A stretch of DNA of 46,056 nt from Bavariicoccus seileri WCC 4188 (GTDB lineage: Bacteria; Bacillota; Bacilli; Lactobacillales; Aerococcaceae), in contig NZ_ATXL01000016.1 of NCBI RefSeq assembly GCF_000421665.1, positions 1 through 46,056 on the forward strand. Direction: 5' to 3'. The notes under the pieces are model-generated. The model worked only from the letters and a program-made list of their open reading frames with translations, was not told the origin of the DNA and did not search any database. Below, one piece after another: positions 7,001 to 15,887 of the stretch. Every line of letters starts with the position of its first letter. Positions within the stretch are counted from its first letter, which is position 1. Both the position numbers and the translations under genes were made by a program.

Positions 7001-8006
7001 CGAATGTCTGATTGATTTTCTACGCTTTTCATTGCCGGATGCTTCAATGGAAAAAGTTGCGGATTTATTGGGAATTGCCCTTTCTGACTTTACTTCGGAA
7101 AAGAAAGGGAGTCCTTTTCCCACTTACGATTCTCACTATTCCTTTGCAGATATCATCATCCATCAAAGAGACCACCATAACAATCTGTTAGTAAACTTAT
7201 CGGGGCAAGGGTGTCGCCAATATGAAGAATATATGTCCAGCGTTGAGGGTTGGCATTGGCAGAAATTCTTAGCCACCATTTTAAAAGCCAAAGGAACCAT
7301 CACTCGTGCAGACTTAGCGATGGACTTGTTTGATGGCTCCTCTCCTCCAGTGTCTACCTTGCAAAAATATGTGAAGAACGGCCAACTCAGCTCTCAAAGT
7401 CGCCACTTTCGAGAAGTGAATAGTGGTCAATTACGAGATGGCATTCTGACAGGCCACACGCTTTATATTGGTGCTCAACCTCAACTACTGCGGATTTACG
7501 ATAAAAAGCAAGAAATTCGAGATAAGACAGGTGAAATCGCCCAAGTCAATGAATGGGTTCGCTGGGAAATGGAATTAACCGATCAAAAGGCCCGGCAAGC
7601 AATAGAAAAACTTGCGAAAGGAATACCACTCAATACGGTCATTCGTGGCATTTTAGCTTCCCACTACAGCTTCAAGACCAAACCCAAAGGACCGGTCAAT
7701 TATCACAATAAAGCTCGTTGGCCCAATATGAAATGGTGGGACAAATTTGTGGGGGGCATTCCAAAAATTCCCTTACGTGTCGTCCGGGAAAAGCCAACTT
7801 TTTCCAAGAAGAAATTCTGGCTAGAGAATACCACCTCGAAATCTCTTGCCATGGTTTATGAAGCTTTTCTACAAGCCTATGGGCCAGATCAAGCGGAAGT
7901 TTATTTGAAAGAATTATTAGCCAAGGGCAAAGAAAAATTTACAGAAACGGATCAAACTTTTATCGAACAAAAAATACTGGAATTGGAAAATGAAGATTCT
8001 TACTAA
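6975..8006 (+). CDS. MOBT / Rep_trans relaxase (replication initiation factor)
   Basis: This 343-residue protein is of the Rep_trans family, which nicks DNA at oriT or a rolling-circle origin and stays bound through a tyrosine. Family motifs are visible in order: LSGQGCR (75-81), ITRADLAMDLFDG (109-121), TLYIGAQPQLLRIYDKKQE (162-180) and VNEWVRWEMEL (191-201). Tyr164 in TLYIG is the best candidate for the catalytic tyrosine, by analogy with NicK and RepC. The ATG at 6975 lies inside the DUF961 gene and follows AGGAG. With no coupling protein or secretion genes nearby, transfer would need a helper conjugative element. A phage-like replication initiator is the alternative reading. Confidence 0.8.
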   Translation: MNQTHRQSNECLIDFLRFSLPDASMEKVADLLGIALSDFTSEKKGSPFPTYDSHYSFADIIIHQRDHHNNLLVNLSGQGCRQYEEYMSSVEGWHWQKFLATILKAKGTITRADLAMDLFDGSSPPVSTLQKYVKNGQLSSQSRHFREVNSGQLRDGILTGHTLYIGAQPQLLRIYDKKQEIRDKTGEIAQVNEWVRWEMELTDQKARQAIEKLAKGIPLNTVIRGILASHYSFKTKPKGPVNYHNKARWPNMKWWDKFVGGIPKIPLRVVREKPTFSKKKFWLENTTSKSLAMVYEAFLQAYGPDQAEVYLKELLAKGKEKFTETDQTFIEQKILELENEDSY

Positions 8007-8022
8007 CGAAAGGAGGTTAGCT

Positions 8023-8298
8023 ATGAATGAAGTTCAATTTTTACTCAGTGATGAGCAAATGAAGCAGTTGGGAAATAGCGTTTATACACTTATTCTGAAT
8101 AGTGTGAATCAAGTTCGAAAAGACGTCACTCTCGACAAGCGCTATTTAACCAAAAAAGAAACTTGCCAATATCTCCACATTGCCAATAATACTTTGGATA
8201 AATGGGTCGAACAAGGATTGCCGAGAATCACGATTCAAGGTGTTGTTCGTTTTGATCGACAAGTCGTGGATGAATGGCTGCGTTGCTATAATCGCTAG
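8023..8298 (+). CDS. xis: Excisionase-like DNA-binding protein
   Basis: The ATG at 8023 has AGGAGG six bases upstream and gives 91 residues; an earlier in-frame ATG at 7990 lies within the relaxase gene. Residues 41-88 (YLTKKETCQYLHIANNTLDKW, then GVVRFDRQVVDEWL) are a MerR/excisionase-type helix-turn-helix of the kind found in Tn916 Xis. It would direct the integrase towards excision by bending DNA at the element ends. It is encoded between the relaxase and the integrase, the usual position for an excisionase. Confidence 0.75.
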   Translation: MNEVQFLLSDEQMKQLGNSVYTLILNSVNQVRKDVTLDKRYLTKKETCQYLHIANNTLDKWVEQGLPRITIQGVVRFDRQVVDEWLRCYNR

Positions 8299-8312
8299 AA
8301 GCGGTTTATAAT

Positions 8313-8338
8313 CAGAACGTAGTCATTCCTACGTTCTG
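8313..8338. repeat. Perfect 10-bp hairpin between xis and int
   Basis: CAGAACGTAG (8313-8322) pairs exactly with CTACGTTCTG (8329-8338) around TCATTC. It has no T-run, so it is probably not a simple terminator. It could limit integrase expression or be a protein-binding site. Confidence 0.5.
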
Positions 8339-8366
8339 GTTTGCGTATAAGAAAGTAGGAAGTAAC

Positions 8367-9602
8367 ATGGCAATTACCAAATTGAAAAACAATCACTACA
8401 AATTGGAGGTCTTTTACCCCAAGGAGGTGCGACAAATTCTCGGTGTCACTACCGAGCGCTACCGCAAAACATTCAGAACAAAGAAAGAAGCAGAACAGGC
8501 TGAAAAAGATCTTACTCAAAAAATCCAACGTGTCCTTAACGAAAAAAGCGCTCGTTCCTTTGAACTGAACGGCCATATCAAATTCAAAGAGTTTTATCAA
8601 ACGGTTTGGTTGGATATGTATATCGCTGGTTCGACAGGTCGTTCTCGACAAATTCCGACTGCTACAACCATTAGCAATACAAAAGATGTCTTCCGTCTTC
8701 ATATTCTACCGATGTTTGGGGATTATTCCATCAAGTTTTTAAACGACAATAAAGACTTTGTGCTTCGTACATTGATGAAAAAATCCCAAACCTACGCCAA
8801 TATCAAAATCATTAAAAGTTATGTCAATCAGGTTTTTGATATCGCGGAATTATTAGAGTATATCGAATACAATCGGATCGAAAAAGTCATTCGCTATGTA
8901 GGTGATCCTAAGAAACAACAACTAAAAGCAGAACGTCAGTTAAATGGTGAAGCACTGACAGCAGAAGAATTGATTGCTTGGTTAGACGCAACCAATGAGG
9001 ATTATCGCAATGGTTCCCTCATCATGCAAGACTATGTTCTCTTTATGCTGACGTTGAATCTAGGTGACCGCAAGAGCGAATCCTATGCCCTTCAGTGGAA
9101 ACATATTGATTTTGAAAATGGTTATGTCAGTTTGATTCAAAGTAAGGATAAGTTTGGCAATCTGAAATCCACAAAAGGTCGAAAAGCCACGAAATTCAAG
9201 ATTCCGACATTCCTTATTGAACTTTTAAAAGAATGGAAGAAAAAGCAAAAGGAAGAACTTTTACAGCTTGGGATTAAGCAGACAAAAGAACAGTTTCTTT
9301 TCACTTATGCCAATCGAAGTGGCGAAGTAAACATTCCAGTTCATGTGGATTATTTAAATTATCGGCTAAAATCCATTCGCCGAAGACATGAGGAACTGAC
9401 TCAAACAAATCCACACAAGCTGCGGCATACCTTTAGTACCTTAGCTCGTGAAGGTGGTGCAACGATGGCTCAAATTTCTCAAGCCTTGACCCACTCGGAT
9501 ATCAAAACGACAGAGATATACGTTAATACACCGAACGTTGTGGATCTTTCCACCTATGAGAAATTCGAGAAACGTCTGGATGAAGCTCGCCAAGCGAAAT
9601 AA
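8367..9602 (+). CDS. int: Tyrosine integrase
   Basis: This 411-residue recombinase has an N-terminal arm-binding region (about 1-70), a SAM-like core-binding domain (about 70-185) and a catalytic domain. The catalytic residues can be assigned: Arg235 (LGDRKSE), His350 and Arg353 (HKLRHTFSTLA), His376 (LTHSDIKTT) and the nucleophile Tyr385 (EIYVN). All are present, so the enzyme looks intact. It would insert and excise the element at the rpsI 3' end, 175 bases beyond its own stop codon. The sequence most resembles Tn916/phage-type integrases of Firmicutes. The start ATG follows a weak AGGAAG. Confidence 0.92.
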   Translation: MAITKLKNNHYKLEVFYPKEVRQILGVTTERYRKTFRTKKEAEQAEKDLTQKIQRVLNEKSARSFELNGHIKFKEFYQTVWLDMYIAGSTGRSRQIPTATTISNTKDVFRLHILPMFGDYSIKFLNDNKDFVLRTLMKKSQTYANIKIIKSYVNQVFDIAELLEYIEYNRIEKVIRYVGDPKKQQLKAERQLNGEALTAEELIAWLDATNEDYRNGSLIMQDYVLFMLTLNLGDRKSESYALQWKHIDFENGYVSLIQSKDKFGNLKSTKGRKATKFKIPTFLIELLKEWKKKQKEELLQLGIKQTKEQFLFTYANRSGEVNIPVHVDYLNYRLKSIRRRHEELTQTNPHKLRHTFSTLAREGGATMAQISQALTHSDIKTTEIYVNTPNVVDLSTYEKFEKRLDEARQAK

Positions 9603-9718
9603 ATAACAGTTTAAAATAACAACTAAACAACTTAAAAAGAACAATTATATGGTTCCTAACCTAGGTCTTAAAAACAGCCTATTCAAAATCTCGTACATTT
9701 TTTCGTACCTAAGCGTAC

Positions 9719-9750
9719 AAAAAAAGACACTTTCCAAAAATCAGAAAGTG
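9719..9750 (-). terminator. Terminator of rplM-rpsI
   Basis: On the minus strand CACTTTC (9744-9750) pairs with GAAAGTG (9728-9734) and is followed by a T-run of seven (9719-9725). It lies 27 bases past the rpsI stop codon. It also faces the end of int and may stop read-through from both sides. Confidence 0.75.
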
Positions 9751-9755
9751 CCAGA

Positions 9756-9784
9756 AACGTTGATATATAAAGGATATTAACGTT
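9756..9784. repeat. Inverted repeat spanning the rpsI stop codon: candidate integrase core site
   Basis: AACGTTGATAT (9756-9766) and ATATTAACGTT (9774-9784) are inverted copies with one mismatch, separated by the 7-base ATAAAGG. Two roughly 11-bp arms around a 7-base overlap is the geometry of tyrosine-recombinase core sites. The right arm contains the last codons and stop of rpsI. I infer it marks the junction of the element with the chromosome. Confidence 0.45.
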
Positions 9785-10169
9785 TTGAAAATTGAGATGC
9801 TTTACGAGCTTTCTTAAGACCTGGTTTTTTACGTTCTTTCATACGTGGGTCACGTGTGATCAAACCAGCTGATTTCAATGCTTTACGGAAATCAGGATCT
9901 ACTGTTAACAATGCACGAGCGATGCCGTGACGGACTGCTCCAGCTTGTCCTGAGAAGCCACCACCATTTACATTAGCGATAACATCATATGTTCCTAATG
10001 TTTCTGTCACTTCTAAAGGTTGTTTAACAACTTCATGTAAGTGTGCAAATGGAATGTAATCTGTAATATCTTTATTATTGATCGTGATAACTCCAGTACC
10101 AGGTACTAAACGTACGCGAGCTGTAGAGTTTTTACGACGGCCTGTGCCGATATATTGAGCTTGTGCCAA
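9777..10169 (-). CDS. rpsI: 30S ribosomal protein S9
   Basis: The 130-residue protein has the S9 pattern: [23 protein letters not shown] at the start, [19 protein letters not shown] in the middle, and the basic tail ending FSKR that reaches the peptidyl-tRNA in the P site. Translation starts at TTG behind AAGGAGG. It lies 14 bases after rplM and is followed by its own terminator. The last codons form part of a candidate integrase site, yet the C-terminal SKR is intact, so the insertion has kept the gene functional. Confidence 0.97.
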   Translation of the reverse strand: MAQAQYIGTGRRKNSTARVRLVPGTGVITINNKDITDYIPFAHLHEVVKQPLEVTETLGTYDVIANVNGGGFSGQAGAVRHGIARALLTVDPDFRKALKSAGLITRDPRMKERKKPGLKKARKASQFSKR

Positions 10170-10183
10170 TATCTGTTACCTCC

Positions 10184-10627
10184 TTAGATTAATGAACTGA
10201 TGTCTAATACTTCTGGTTGTTGTGCGGCGTGTTTATGATCTTCGCCACCATAAACAAACAATTTACGGAACATTTGGCTACCCAAAGCATTCTTTGGAAG
10301 CATGCCCTTGATTGATAATTCAATCAAACGTTCTGGTTTGTTAGCACGTAATTCACCAGCTGTAGTAGTTTTCAATCCACCAGGATGGTTTGAATGTCTA
10401 TGATATAATTTATCGTTCGCTTTGTTACCAGTCAAGCCGATTTTACCAGCGTTGATCACGATAACATAGTCGCCAGTATCCACATTTGGTGTGAATGTTG
10501 GTTTATTTTTACCACGTAAGATGCTTGCTACGACTGCTGATAGGCGTCCCAATGGAATATCAGTAGCGTCAACAACGTACCATTTACGTTCAATTTCTTT
10601 AGGTTTTGCAAAATAAGTTGTACGCAC
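10184..10627 (-). CDS. rplM: 50S ribosomal protein L13
   Basis: I choose the GTG at 10627, eight bases after GGAGG, giving 147 residues beginning VRTTYFAK (first residue read as Met); a TTG farther upstream lies in the ribosome binding site itself. The sequence [41 protein letters not shown] is typical L13. L13 is an early assembly protein of the large subunit. It has its own promoter and leader and forms a two-gene operon with rpsI. Confidence 0.97.
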   Translation of the reverse strand: MRTTYFAKPKEIERKWYVVDATDIPLGRLSAVVASILRGKNKPTFTPNVDTGDYVIVINAGKIGLTGNKANDKLYHRHSNHPGGLKTTTAGELRANKPERLIELSIKGMLPKNALGSQMFRKLFVYGGEDHKHAAQQPEVLDISSLI

Positions 10628-10642
10628 GGTTTTTTCCTCCAA

Positions 10643-10708
10643 TTATAACTGTTGTTTGAACACAATAAAGATTCCGGGGCTCCATCGTGGGGCAAACAAT
10701 ACCATTCA
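10643..10708 (-). ncRNA. L13 leader-like RNA
   Basis: Between the promoter and rplM lies a conserved-looking leader containing TTTGCCCCACGATGGAGCC and then TGTGTTCAAACAACAG directly before the ribosome binding site. It resembles the L13 leader motif known from low-GC Gram-positives, through which L13 is thought to regulate its own mRNA. The match is from memory of the motif. Confidence 0.55.
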
Positions 10709-10710
10709 CA

Positions 10711-10739
10711 ATGATACCTAAAATGCTGATGGTTGTCAA
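10711..10739 (-). promoter_or_regulatory. Promoter of rplM-rpsI
   Basis: TTGACA (10734-10739) and TATCAT (10711-10716) on the minus strand are 17 bases apart. This separates rplM-rpsI from truA upstream. Confidence 0.75.
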
Positions 10740-10839
10740 TGTTTTGACTGACTATAAATCATCATTTTAGACATTTTTCTCGTTTAAATTCCTCTTTTGA
10801 TACTCTTTTAATACCCTTTTTCTAGCTCGAATTGAATTT

Positions 10840-11619
10840 TTACTCCATGTCTGTATCAAGTGACACATTTTCAACTTCTTCGGGATACCATACGCGTTCT
10901 AAAAAGAGGCCATGGGCTGGGGCGGTGGGTCCTCCGGCATTGCGGTCTTTTGCTTTTAATATCTCTGCCATTGTCTCTACGGTTCTCAGACCATCGCCGA
11001 TTTGAACGCTGGTCCCAACTAAGATACGAATCATATTATAGAGAAATCCGTTGCCTTCAAAGACAAAGTCAAAGCGATCTGGGCTAATTTCTTCAATATC
11101 TGATCGATAAACGGTTCTCACTTTATTTTCTTTATCCGTTTTCGTCGAGCAAAAGCTCGTAAAATCATGCTCCCCAACAATCACTTCTAGGGCCTCTCTC
11201 ATTGGCTCTATTTTGGTGTGATAGGGATGATGCCACATGTAAAGCCTTGTAAAGGGGTCTTGGATAGTTGCGGTGTTCATTTGATAACGGTATCGCTTCT
11301 TTTGGCTGTGATACTGCGCATTGAAATCATCTCTCACAGCTTTTAAAGCAACAACGCGAATATCAGTCGGCAACAGGCTATTAAGTGCTCTGAGAGCATT
11401 CTCTGGCTTTATAGCAACAGGATAATCGAAATGGATGACTTGACCCCTCGCATGGACGCCTGAATCTGTCCTCCCTGCGGAATAGACTTTAAGGGCTATC
11501 CCTTTGGTCATTTTTTTCAACGCTTTTTCAAGTTCTGCTTGAATGCTGTTCCCATTAGGTTGGACTTGATAGCCAACGTAACGGGTCCCATCGTAAGCAA
11601 TGATTCCTTTTAGCCTCAT
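10840..11619 (-). CDS. truA: tRNA pseudouridine(38-40) synthase TruA
   Basis: The 259-residue enzyme isomerises uridines 38-40 of the tRNA anticodon arm. The catalytic Asp52 lies in SAGRTDSGVHARGQ, and [22 protein letters not shown] is the family N-terminus; FVFEGNGFLYNMIRILVGT is the C-terminal signature. The start ATG overlaps the last bases of ecfT, so it is translated with the ECF transporter genes, a standard arrangement in Firmicutes. Confidence 0.95.
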   Translation of the reverse strand: MRLKGIIAYDGTRYVGYQVQPNGNSIQAELEKALKKMTKGIALKVYSAGRTDSGVHARGQVIHFDYPVAIKPENALRALNSLLPTDIRVVALKAVRDDFNAQYHSQKKRYRYQMNTATIQDPFTRLYMWHHPYHTKIEPMREALEVIVGEHDFTSFCSTKTDKENKVRTVYRSDIEEISPDRFDFVFEGNGFLYNMIRILVGTSVQIGDGLRTVETMAEILKAKDRNAGGPTAPAHGLFLERVWYPEEVENVSLDTDME

Positions 11620-12413
11620 GCTCTAAGCACCACTAATACAACGAGTAGTCCTGCACAACATAATCCGGCCACAATGTCTCTGCTTTGCCATTTCAAGATA
11701 CGATACTTAGTACGACCTTCTCCACCATGGTAGCCTCTAGCTTCCATTGCAGTCGCAAGGTCATCGGCACGCTCAAATGAGCTGACGAATAACGGGACTA
11801 GGATTGGTACGACTGCCTTCATTTGTTGAAAAAGGTTTCCTTCACCAAATTCAACGCCACGAGCTCTTTGGGCATTCATTATTTTTTGAGCCTCATCCAT
11901 CAACGTTGGCACAAATCGTAAGGCGATCGATAGCATCAAAGCTAATTCATGAACTGGAAAATGGATAACTTTTAACGGTTGTAAAAGAGACTCGATAGCA
12001 TCAGCGATCCCAAGTGGTGGTGTTGTTAAGGTCATCAGTGTCGACATAAAAATAATCAAGATAAAGCGACAGAAAATAAATATGCCATTAATGATGCCAA
12101 ATCTTGTGATATTGATGATGCCCCATTGCCAAATTGGATCAGCACCACCGGTAAATAAAATCTGTAAAATGACCGTAAACAAAATCAACCAGATCAGTGG
12201 TTTGACGCCATTGATAAAAAATTGAAAAGGCACTTTTGATGCCACTACTGCTAACATGACAAAGACAAAGCTGACCACATATGTCCACATATTATTAGCT
12301 AAAAATACAGCAGCAATATAAAAAAAGCTGGCCATTAATTTCGTTCTTGGGTCTAAACGATGGATCCAAGAATCTCCTTTGATATAACGACCAAATATAA
12401 ATTTATCTAACAT
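11616..12413 (-). CDS. ecfT: ECF transporter transmembrane subunit EcfT
   Basis: The start ATG at 12413 follows AAGGAG and gives 265 residues from [25 protein letters not shown]. It is a hydrophobic membrane protein with the two coupling motifs of EcfT proteins near the C-terminal half ([11 protein letters not shown] and [11 protein letters not shown], each with the Ala-Arg-Gly core), which contact the ATPases. EcfT couples the ATPases to interchangeable vitamin-binding S components encoded elsewhere. It overlaps ecfA2 by 11 bases and truA by 4. Confidence 0.95.
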   Translation of the reverse strand: MLDKFIFGRYIKGDSWIHRLDPRTKLMASFFYIAAVFLANNMWTYVVSFVFVMLAVVASKVPFQFFINGVKPLIWLILFTVILQILFTGGADPIWQWGIINITRFGIINGIFIFCRFILIIFMSTLMTLTTPPLGIADAIESLLQPLKVIHFPVHELALMLSIALRFVPTLMDEAQKIMNAQRARGVEFGEGNLFQQMKAVVPILVPLFVSSFERADDLATAMEARGYHGGEGRTKYRILKWQSRDIVAGLCCAGLLVVLVVLRA

Positions 12414-13275
12414 GGTCGACTCCTTCCAACTGACCCGCAACAGTATCTGCTAACTGATCAAGTGTCAATGGATAGATGCCTGGCTTAAAGTCGGCAAAAT
12501 CAACTAATTCCTGATAGAATGCTAGTGCTGTAGGAACACCTAATTGCTTGTCTTTTAACCACTTAGGGTCTGAAAAGACTTCTACAGGTGTCCCTTCTTT
12601 AATCGTTGTACCGCCTTCTAAAACGACAATCTTATCCGCATATTTCGTAACATCATCCATTTGATGACTAACTAAGACGATTGTCATACCTTTTTCGGTA
12701 TGTAGACGCTCGAATAAAGCCATCATTTCAACCGATCCTGCTGGGTCTAATCCAGCCGTTGGTTCATCTAACACGAGTACCTCAGGTTGCATCGCCAAAA
12801 CGCCCGCAATCGCCACACGTCTCATTTGTCCTCCTGACAGATCAAAAGGAGAACGGTCTAAATAACTGTCGTTTAGTCCCACAAGCTCTAAAGCTTGCTT
12901 GGCCATCTCCATGGCTTCTTCTGGTGCAACACCAAAATTTTGTGGTCCAAAGGCGATATCTTTTCCGACTGTTTCTTCAAACAACTGTGCTTCAGGAAAT
13001 TGAAAAACTAAGCCTACTTTCTTTCTCAAGCTCTTTAGCCCCTTCAAGTTAGACTCGGGTGTGATCGTTGTGTCACCAATAATCACTTTTCCTTTTGTTG
13101 GCTTCACTAAGGCATTCAGATGTTGTAGAATGGTAGACTTTCCACTTCCAGTATGACCAATCAAAGCAGTAAAGCTACCATCTTCGATTTTAAAGTTAAC
13201 ATCCTCTAAAGCGAGATATTCGAAAGGGGTGTTGACTTGATAGGCATAACTTACTTTTTCGAATGTAATGTCCAT
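12403..13275 (-). CDS. ecfA2: ECF transporter ATPase EcfA2
   Basis: This 290-residue ATPase has Walker [10 protein letters not shown] (40-48), Q-loop [21 protein letters not shown], signature LSGGQ (146-150) and Walker B VLVLDEP (166-172). It forms a heterodimer with EcfA1 that powers uptake of vitamins such as riboflavin or folate through EcfT and S components. It overlaps both neighbours, ecfA1 upstream and ecfT downstream. Confidence 0.95.
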   Translation of the reverse strand: MDITFEKVSYAYQVNTPFEYLALEDVNFKIEDGSFTALIGHTGSGKSTILQHLNALVKPTKGKVIIGDTTITPESNLKGLKSLRKKVGLVFQFPEAQLFEETVGKDIAFGPQNFGVAPEEAMEMAKQALELVGLNDSYLDRSPFDLSGGQMRRVAIAGVLAMQPEVLVLDEPTAGLDPAGSVEMMALFERLHTEKGMTIVLVSHQMDDVTKYADKIVVLEGGTTIKEGTPVEVFSDPKWLKDKQLGVPTALAFYQELVDFADFKPGIYPLTLDQLADTVAGQLEGVDHVR

Positions 13276-14087
13276 AAAGCCTTCACCATCCTTTCGTGAT
13301 CTGAATACTCGTCTGGTAACTCAAAGCCCTTTTGCTTGAGAGCTAATTTCAACCGTTCTGAAAAAGGAAGGGCCAATCCCATTTTTAGTAATTCGGTCCC
13401 GTGATCAAACACATTGGCGGGGGTATCAAATTCTCTTAACGCGCCCTCCTCGATGACCGCTATGCGATCGGCATGAGCTGCCTCATCGATATCATGGGTA
13501 ATAGAGATCACTGTCAATTTTTGTTCGGCTTTGATTGCCCGAATTGTCTTAATGACCTCAAGACGTCCTTTCGGATCAAGCATACTAGTTGCCTCATCTA
13601 ATACAATGATCTTTGGCGATAATGCCAAGACCCCAGCAATAGCGACCCGTTGTTTTTGCCCACCAGATAGCCTTGCTGGCTCTTTGGTCTTGAAAGCCGT
13701 CATACCTACAGCTTCAAGGGATTCATCCACTCGTGTCATCATTTCGTTCCGATCAATTCCAGCGTTCTCAAGTCCAAAGGCAACATCATCTTCAACAGTC
13801 GCCCCGACAAATTGATTATCTGGATTCTGAAAGACCATCCCCATCTTTTGACGGATCTCCCATACCGTGTCGCTCGACATCTCGATACCATCAATCATTA
13901 CTGTCCCACTCGTTGGTGCAATCAAGCCATTCATCGTTTTGGCAAGCGTCGACTTTCCAGAGCCATTATGTCCGATGATCGCGACCCATTCTTGTTCTTC
14001 AATGGCTAAAGAGATGTCATCTAAAGCTAATCTGACATCTGTGTCGTTATATTTAAAAGTAATATGATTCATTTCGATCAAAGCCAT
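13251..14087 (-). CDS. ecfA1: ECF transporter ATPase EcfA1
   Basis: This 278-residue ATPase has Walker [10 protein letters not shown] (39-47), [21 protein letters not shown], signature LSGGQ (140-144) and Walker B IIVLDEA (160-166). It is the first gene of ecfA1-ecfA2-ecfT-truA. In most Firmicutes it directly follows rplQ; here a plus-strand mntH gene and its flanks lie between, and the ECF genes have their own promoter. The start ATG is 12 bases after AAGGAGG. Confidence 0.95.
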   Translation of the reverse strand: MALIEMNHITFKYNDTDVRLALDDISLAIEEQEWVAIIGHNGSGKSTLAKTMNGLIAPTSGTVMIDGIEMSSDTVWEIRQKMGMVFQNPDNQFVGATVEDDVAFGLENAGIDRNEMMTRVDESLEAVGMTAFKTKEPARLSGGQKQRVAIAGVLALSPKIIVLDEATSMLDPKGRLEVIKTIRAIKAEQKLTVISITHDIDEAAHADRIAVIEEGALREFDTPANVFDHGTELLKMGLALPFSERLKLALKQKGFELPDEYSDHERMVKALWTLHSKK

Positions 14088-14123
14088 ATCTCACGTCGTC
14101 CTCCTTAAAAAGCTAACGTTCTT

Positions 14124-14154
14124 ATTATAGCGAAAAATAAACATGTTGTGTCAA
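14124..14154 (-). promoter_or_regulatory. Probable promoter of the ECF operon
   Basis: On the minus strand TTGACA (14149-14154) and TATAAT (14124-14129) are 19 bases apart, slightly long. It lies 37 bases before ecfA1. It would be needed because the operon is separated from rplQ. Confidence 0.5.
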
Positions 14155-14232
14155 AAAAAGGAAGAGTTTCCCAAAAATTAAAAGTCCTCTAACACTTTCT
14201 CTGTCGCCAATTTTAAAGGCTACAGCATTGTC

Positions 14233-14265
14233 TTGACACATATCTAGTCATACCGGTACAACTAG
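14233..14265 (+). promoter_or_regulatory. Possible mntH promoter with an overlapping palindrome
   Basis: TTGACA (14233-14238) is followed after 18 bases by TACAAC. A 22-bp imperfect palindrome, CTAGT-N2-TACCGGTA-N2-ACTAG (14244-14265), covers the spacer and -10 region and would suit a repressor. The remaining distance to mntH is about 160 bases. A second small palindrome, TTAAG-TGTG-CTTAA, lies near 14386-14402. Neither resembles the AACCT/AGGTT site before the efaC-like gene. Confidence 0.35.
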
Positions 14266-14426
14266 TGGTCTAGTCGCACTGTAAGTTTCAAATAATCGGA
14301 GTCTTTCTTCCATTTTCTGAAAATATTGGAATAAATCGGATTATTCTCTTGTGAATTTACAAGTCGAAGAGTAGAATACGGTTAGATATTAAGTGTGCTT
14401 AAGTTGTACATGAAGGGGACTTTATA

Positions 14427-15797
14427 ATGAAACGATCAAAAGAAACAAATCATCATCACAAATTTGTAACCTATGCCAATGGGCCAAGTCTTGAGGAAAT
14501 CAATAATTCTGTTTCGATTCCTGATTCAGATGACTTTTGGAAAAATCTGATTGCCTTTTCTGGTCCTGGTGCTTTAGTGGCTGTCGGATACATGGATCCT
14601 GGTAATTGGGTCACTTCTATCGGTGGTGGCGCAAAGTATGGTTACTTACTGATGTCTGTTATTTTACTATCTAGCTTAATTGCTATGTTACTCCAGTATA
14701 TGGCTGCTAAACTCGGAATCGTGACACACATGGATCTCGCACAAGCAACGAGAGCCCACACCGGCAAAAAGCTAGGAATCGTTTTATGGATTGTGACTGA
14801 ACTTGCTATTATGGCGACCGATATTGCTGAGGTTATCGGTGGTGCGATTGCTTTACAACTTTTATTTGGATTTCCATTGATTGTCGGGGTGACGTTAACG
14901 ATTTTCGATGTGCTGTTGTTACTTGTTTTGATGAAGTTAGGCTTTCGCAAAATCGAAGCCATCGTTGTCACCCTGATCACCGTGATCATGTTAGTCTTTA
15001 TCTACGAAGTCGTTTTAGCTCGCCCAGATGTTCCCGCTATGCTTAAAGGATTGGTTCCACATCGTGATATTTTAAAGCATGGGCAATTAACCATGGCGTT
15101 AGGTATTGTTGGCGCGACTGTTATGCCACACAATCTCTACCTCCACTCTTCTATTTCACAAACACGTCAATATGACCGTCAGGATGATGATCATGTGGCA
15201 AAAGCTGTACGCTTCGCCACATGGGATTCTAACATCCAATTATCTGCAGCATTCCTAGTGAACTGTCTACTTCTCATTATTGGTAGCGCCTTGTTCTTCG
15301 GCCATAGTAATCAACTTGGGACCTTCCGTTCCTTATATAATGCACTGGGAGATTCTTCGATTGCTGGTGCCGTCGCTAGCCCAGTGTTGAGTGTCCTCTT
15401 CGCAGTTGCTCTATTAGCTAGTGGACAAAACTCGACAATTACCGGAACACTGACTGGTCAAGTCGTCATGGAAGGCTTCATCAAAATGCATATCCCAACT
15501 TGGGCACGTCGTGTCGTTACCAGATTAATCTCCGTCATCCCCGTATTAATCGTCACGATATATTACGGTGGCAATGAAATAGCATTGGACAACCTACTCG
15601 TTGGCTCACAAGTCTTTCTAAGTATTGCCTTACCTATCTCAATGGTACCACTTGTCTATTACACAAGCTCCGAAAAAATAATGGGTCCTCGTTTCAAGAA
15701 TAAATTTTGGGTCGCCTCATTAGGATGGATTTGTACAGTATTACTGACAATACTAAATTTCCAATTAATCATAGAAACCGTCAGCAATTGGTTCTAG
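14427..15797 (+). CDS. mntH: Nramp manganese transporter MntH (intact copy)
   Basis: This 456-residue protein is a proton-coupled Mn(II) importer in the cytoplasmic membrane. The metal-binding motif MDPGNW has Asp57 and Asn60, and MPHNLYLH lies at 233-240; both are complete. About eleven hydrophobic segments are evident. It is clearly related to the broken copy at 1040-2616 (shared [17 protein letters not shown] and [19 protein letters not shown]) but diverges enough not to be a recent duplicate. The ATG at 14427 follows GAAGGGGA. The gene is on the strand opposite to the surrounding ribosomal and ECF genes and has its own terminator, so it looks inserted between rplQ and ecfA1. Confidence 0.95.
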   Translation: MKRSKETNHHHKFVTYANGPSLEEINNSVSIPDSDDFWKNLIAFSGPGALVAVGYMDPGNWVTSIGGGAKYGYLLMSVILLSSLIAMLLQYMAAKLGIVTHMDLAQATRAHTGKKLGIVLWIVTELAIMATDIAEVIGGAIALQLLFGFPLIVGVTLTIFDVLLLLVLMKLGFRKIEAIVVTLITVIMLVFIYEVVLARPDVPAMLKGLVPHRDILKHGQLTMALGIVGATVMPHNLYLHSSISQTRQYDRQDDDHVAKAVRFATWDSNIQLSAAFLVNCLLLIIGSALFFGHSNQLGTFRSLYNALGDSSIAGAVASPVLSVLFAVALLASGQNSTITGTLTGQVVMEGFIKMHIPTWARRVVTRLISVIPVLIVTIYYGGNEIALDNLLVGSQVFLSIALPISMVPLVYYTSSEKIMGPRFKNKFWVASLGWICTVLLTILNFQLIIETVSNWF

Positions 15798-15859
15798 GTA
15801 GTTAGTTCCAGAAAAAATGATACTCGATGTTAGAAAAACTAAACAGTAAGGTCAAAAAA

Positions 15860-15887
15860 ACAGGCAATCAATTGATTACCTGTTTTT
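15860..15887 (+). terminator. Terminator after mntH
   Basis: ACAGG-C-AATCA (15860-15870) folds onto ATTGATT-A-CCTGT (15871-15882, one mismatch) and is followed by TTTTT. An A-run precedes the stem, so it could work in both directions. Confidence 0.7.

Larger units (their letters stand above)
5941..9784. mobile_element. Small integrative (mobilisable) element next to rpsI
   Basis: Genes in order are an oriT-like hairpin, a small ORF, a DUF961-like protein, a MOBT/Rep_trans relaxase, an excisionase and a tyrosine integrase, all on the plus strand. This is the core set of Tn916/ICESt3-type elements without type IV secretion genes or cargo, as expected of a very small integrative mobilisable element or the remnant of a larger one. 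The right edge is close to the rpsI stop codon, where an inverted repeat looks like a recombinase core site. I could not find a convincing direct repeat marking the left edge, so 5941 is only an estimate. Confidence 0.55.

Noticed and set aside
8295-8702. A 135-codon minus-strand frame opposite the integrase start
   Set aside because: It is antisense to a clear integrase gene and covers the xis-int hairpin; no start signal and no family resemblance.
5951-9668. GTTCCTTAACCTAAGT (5951-5966) and GTTCCTAACCTAGGT (9652-9666) as att direct repeats of the mobile element
   Set aside because: They are short, need an indel and a mismatch, and neither lies at the rpsI end, where the integrase site is expected. 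Could be arm-type sites but not convincing.
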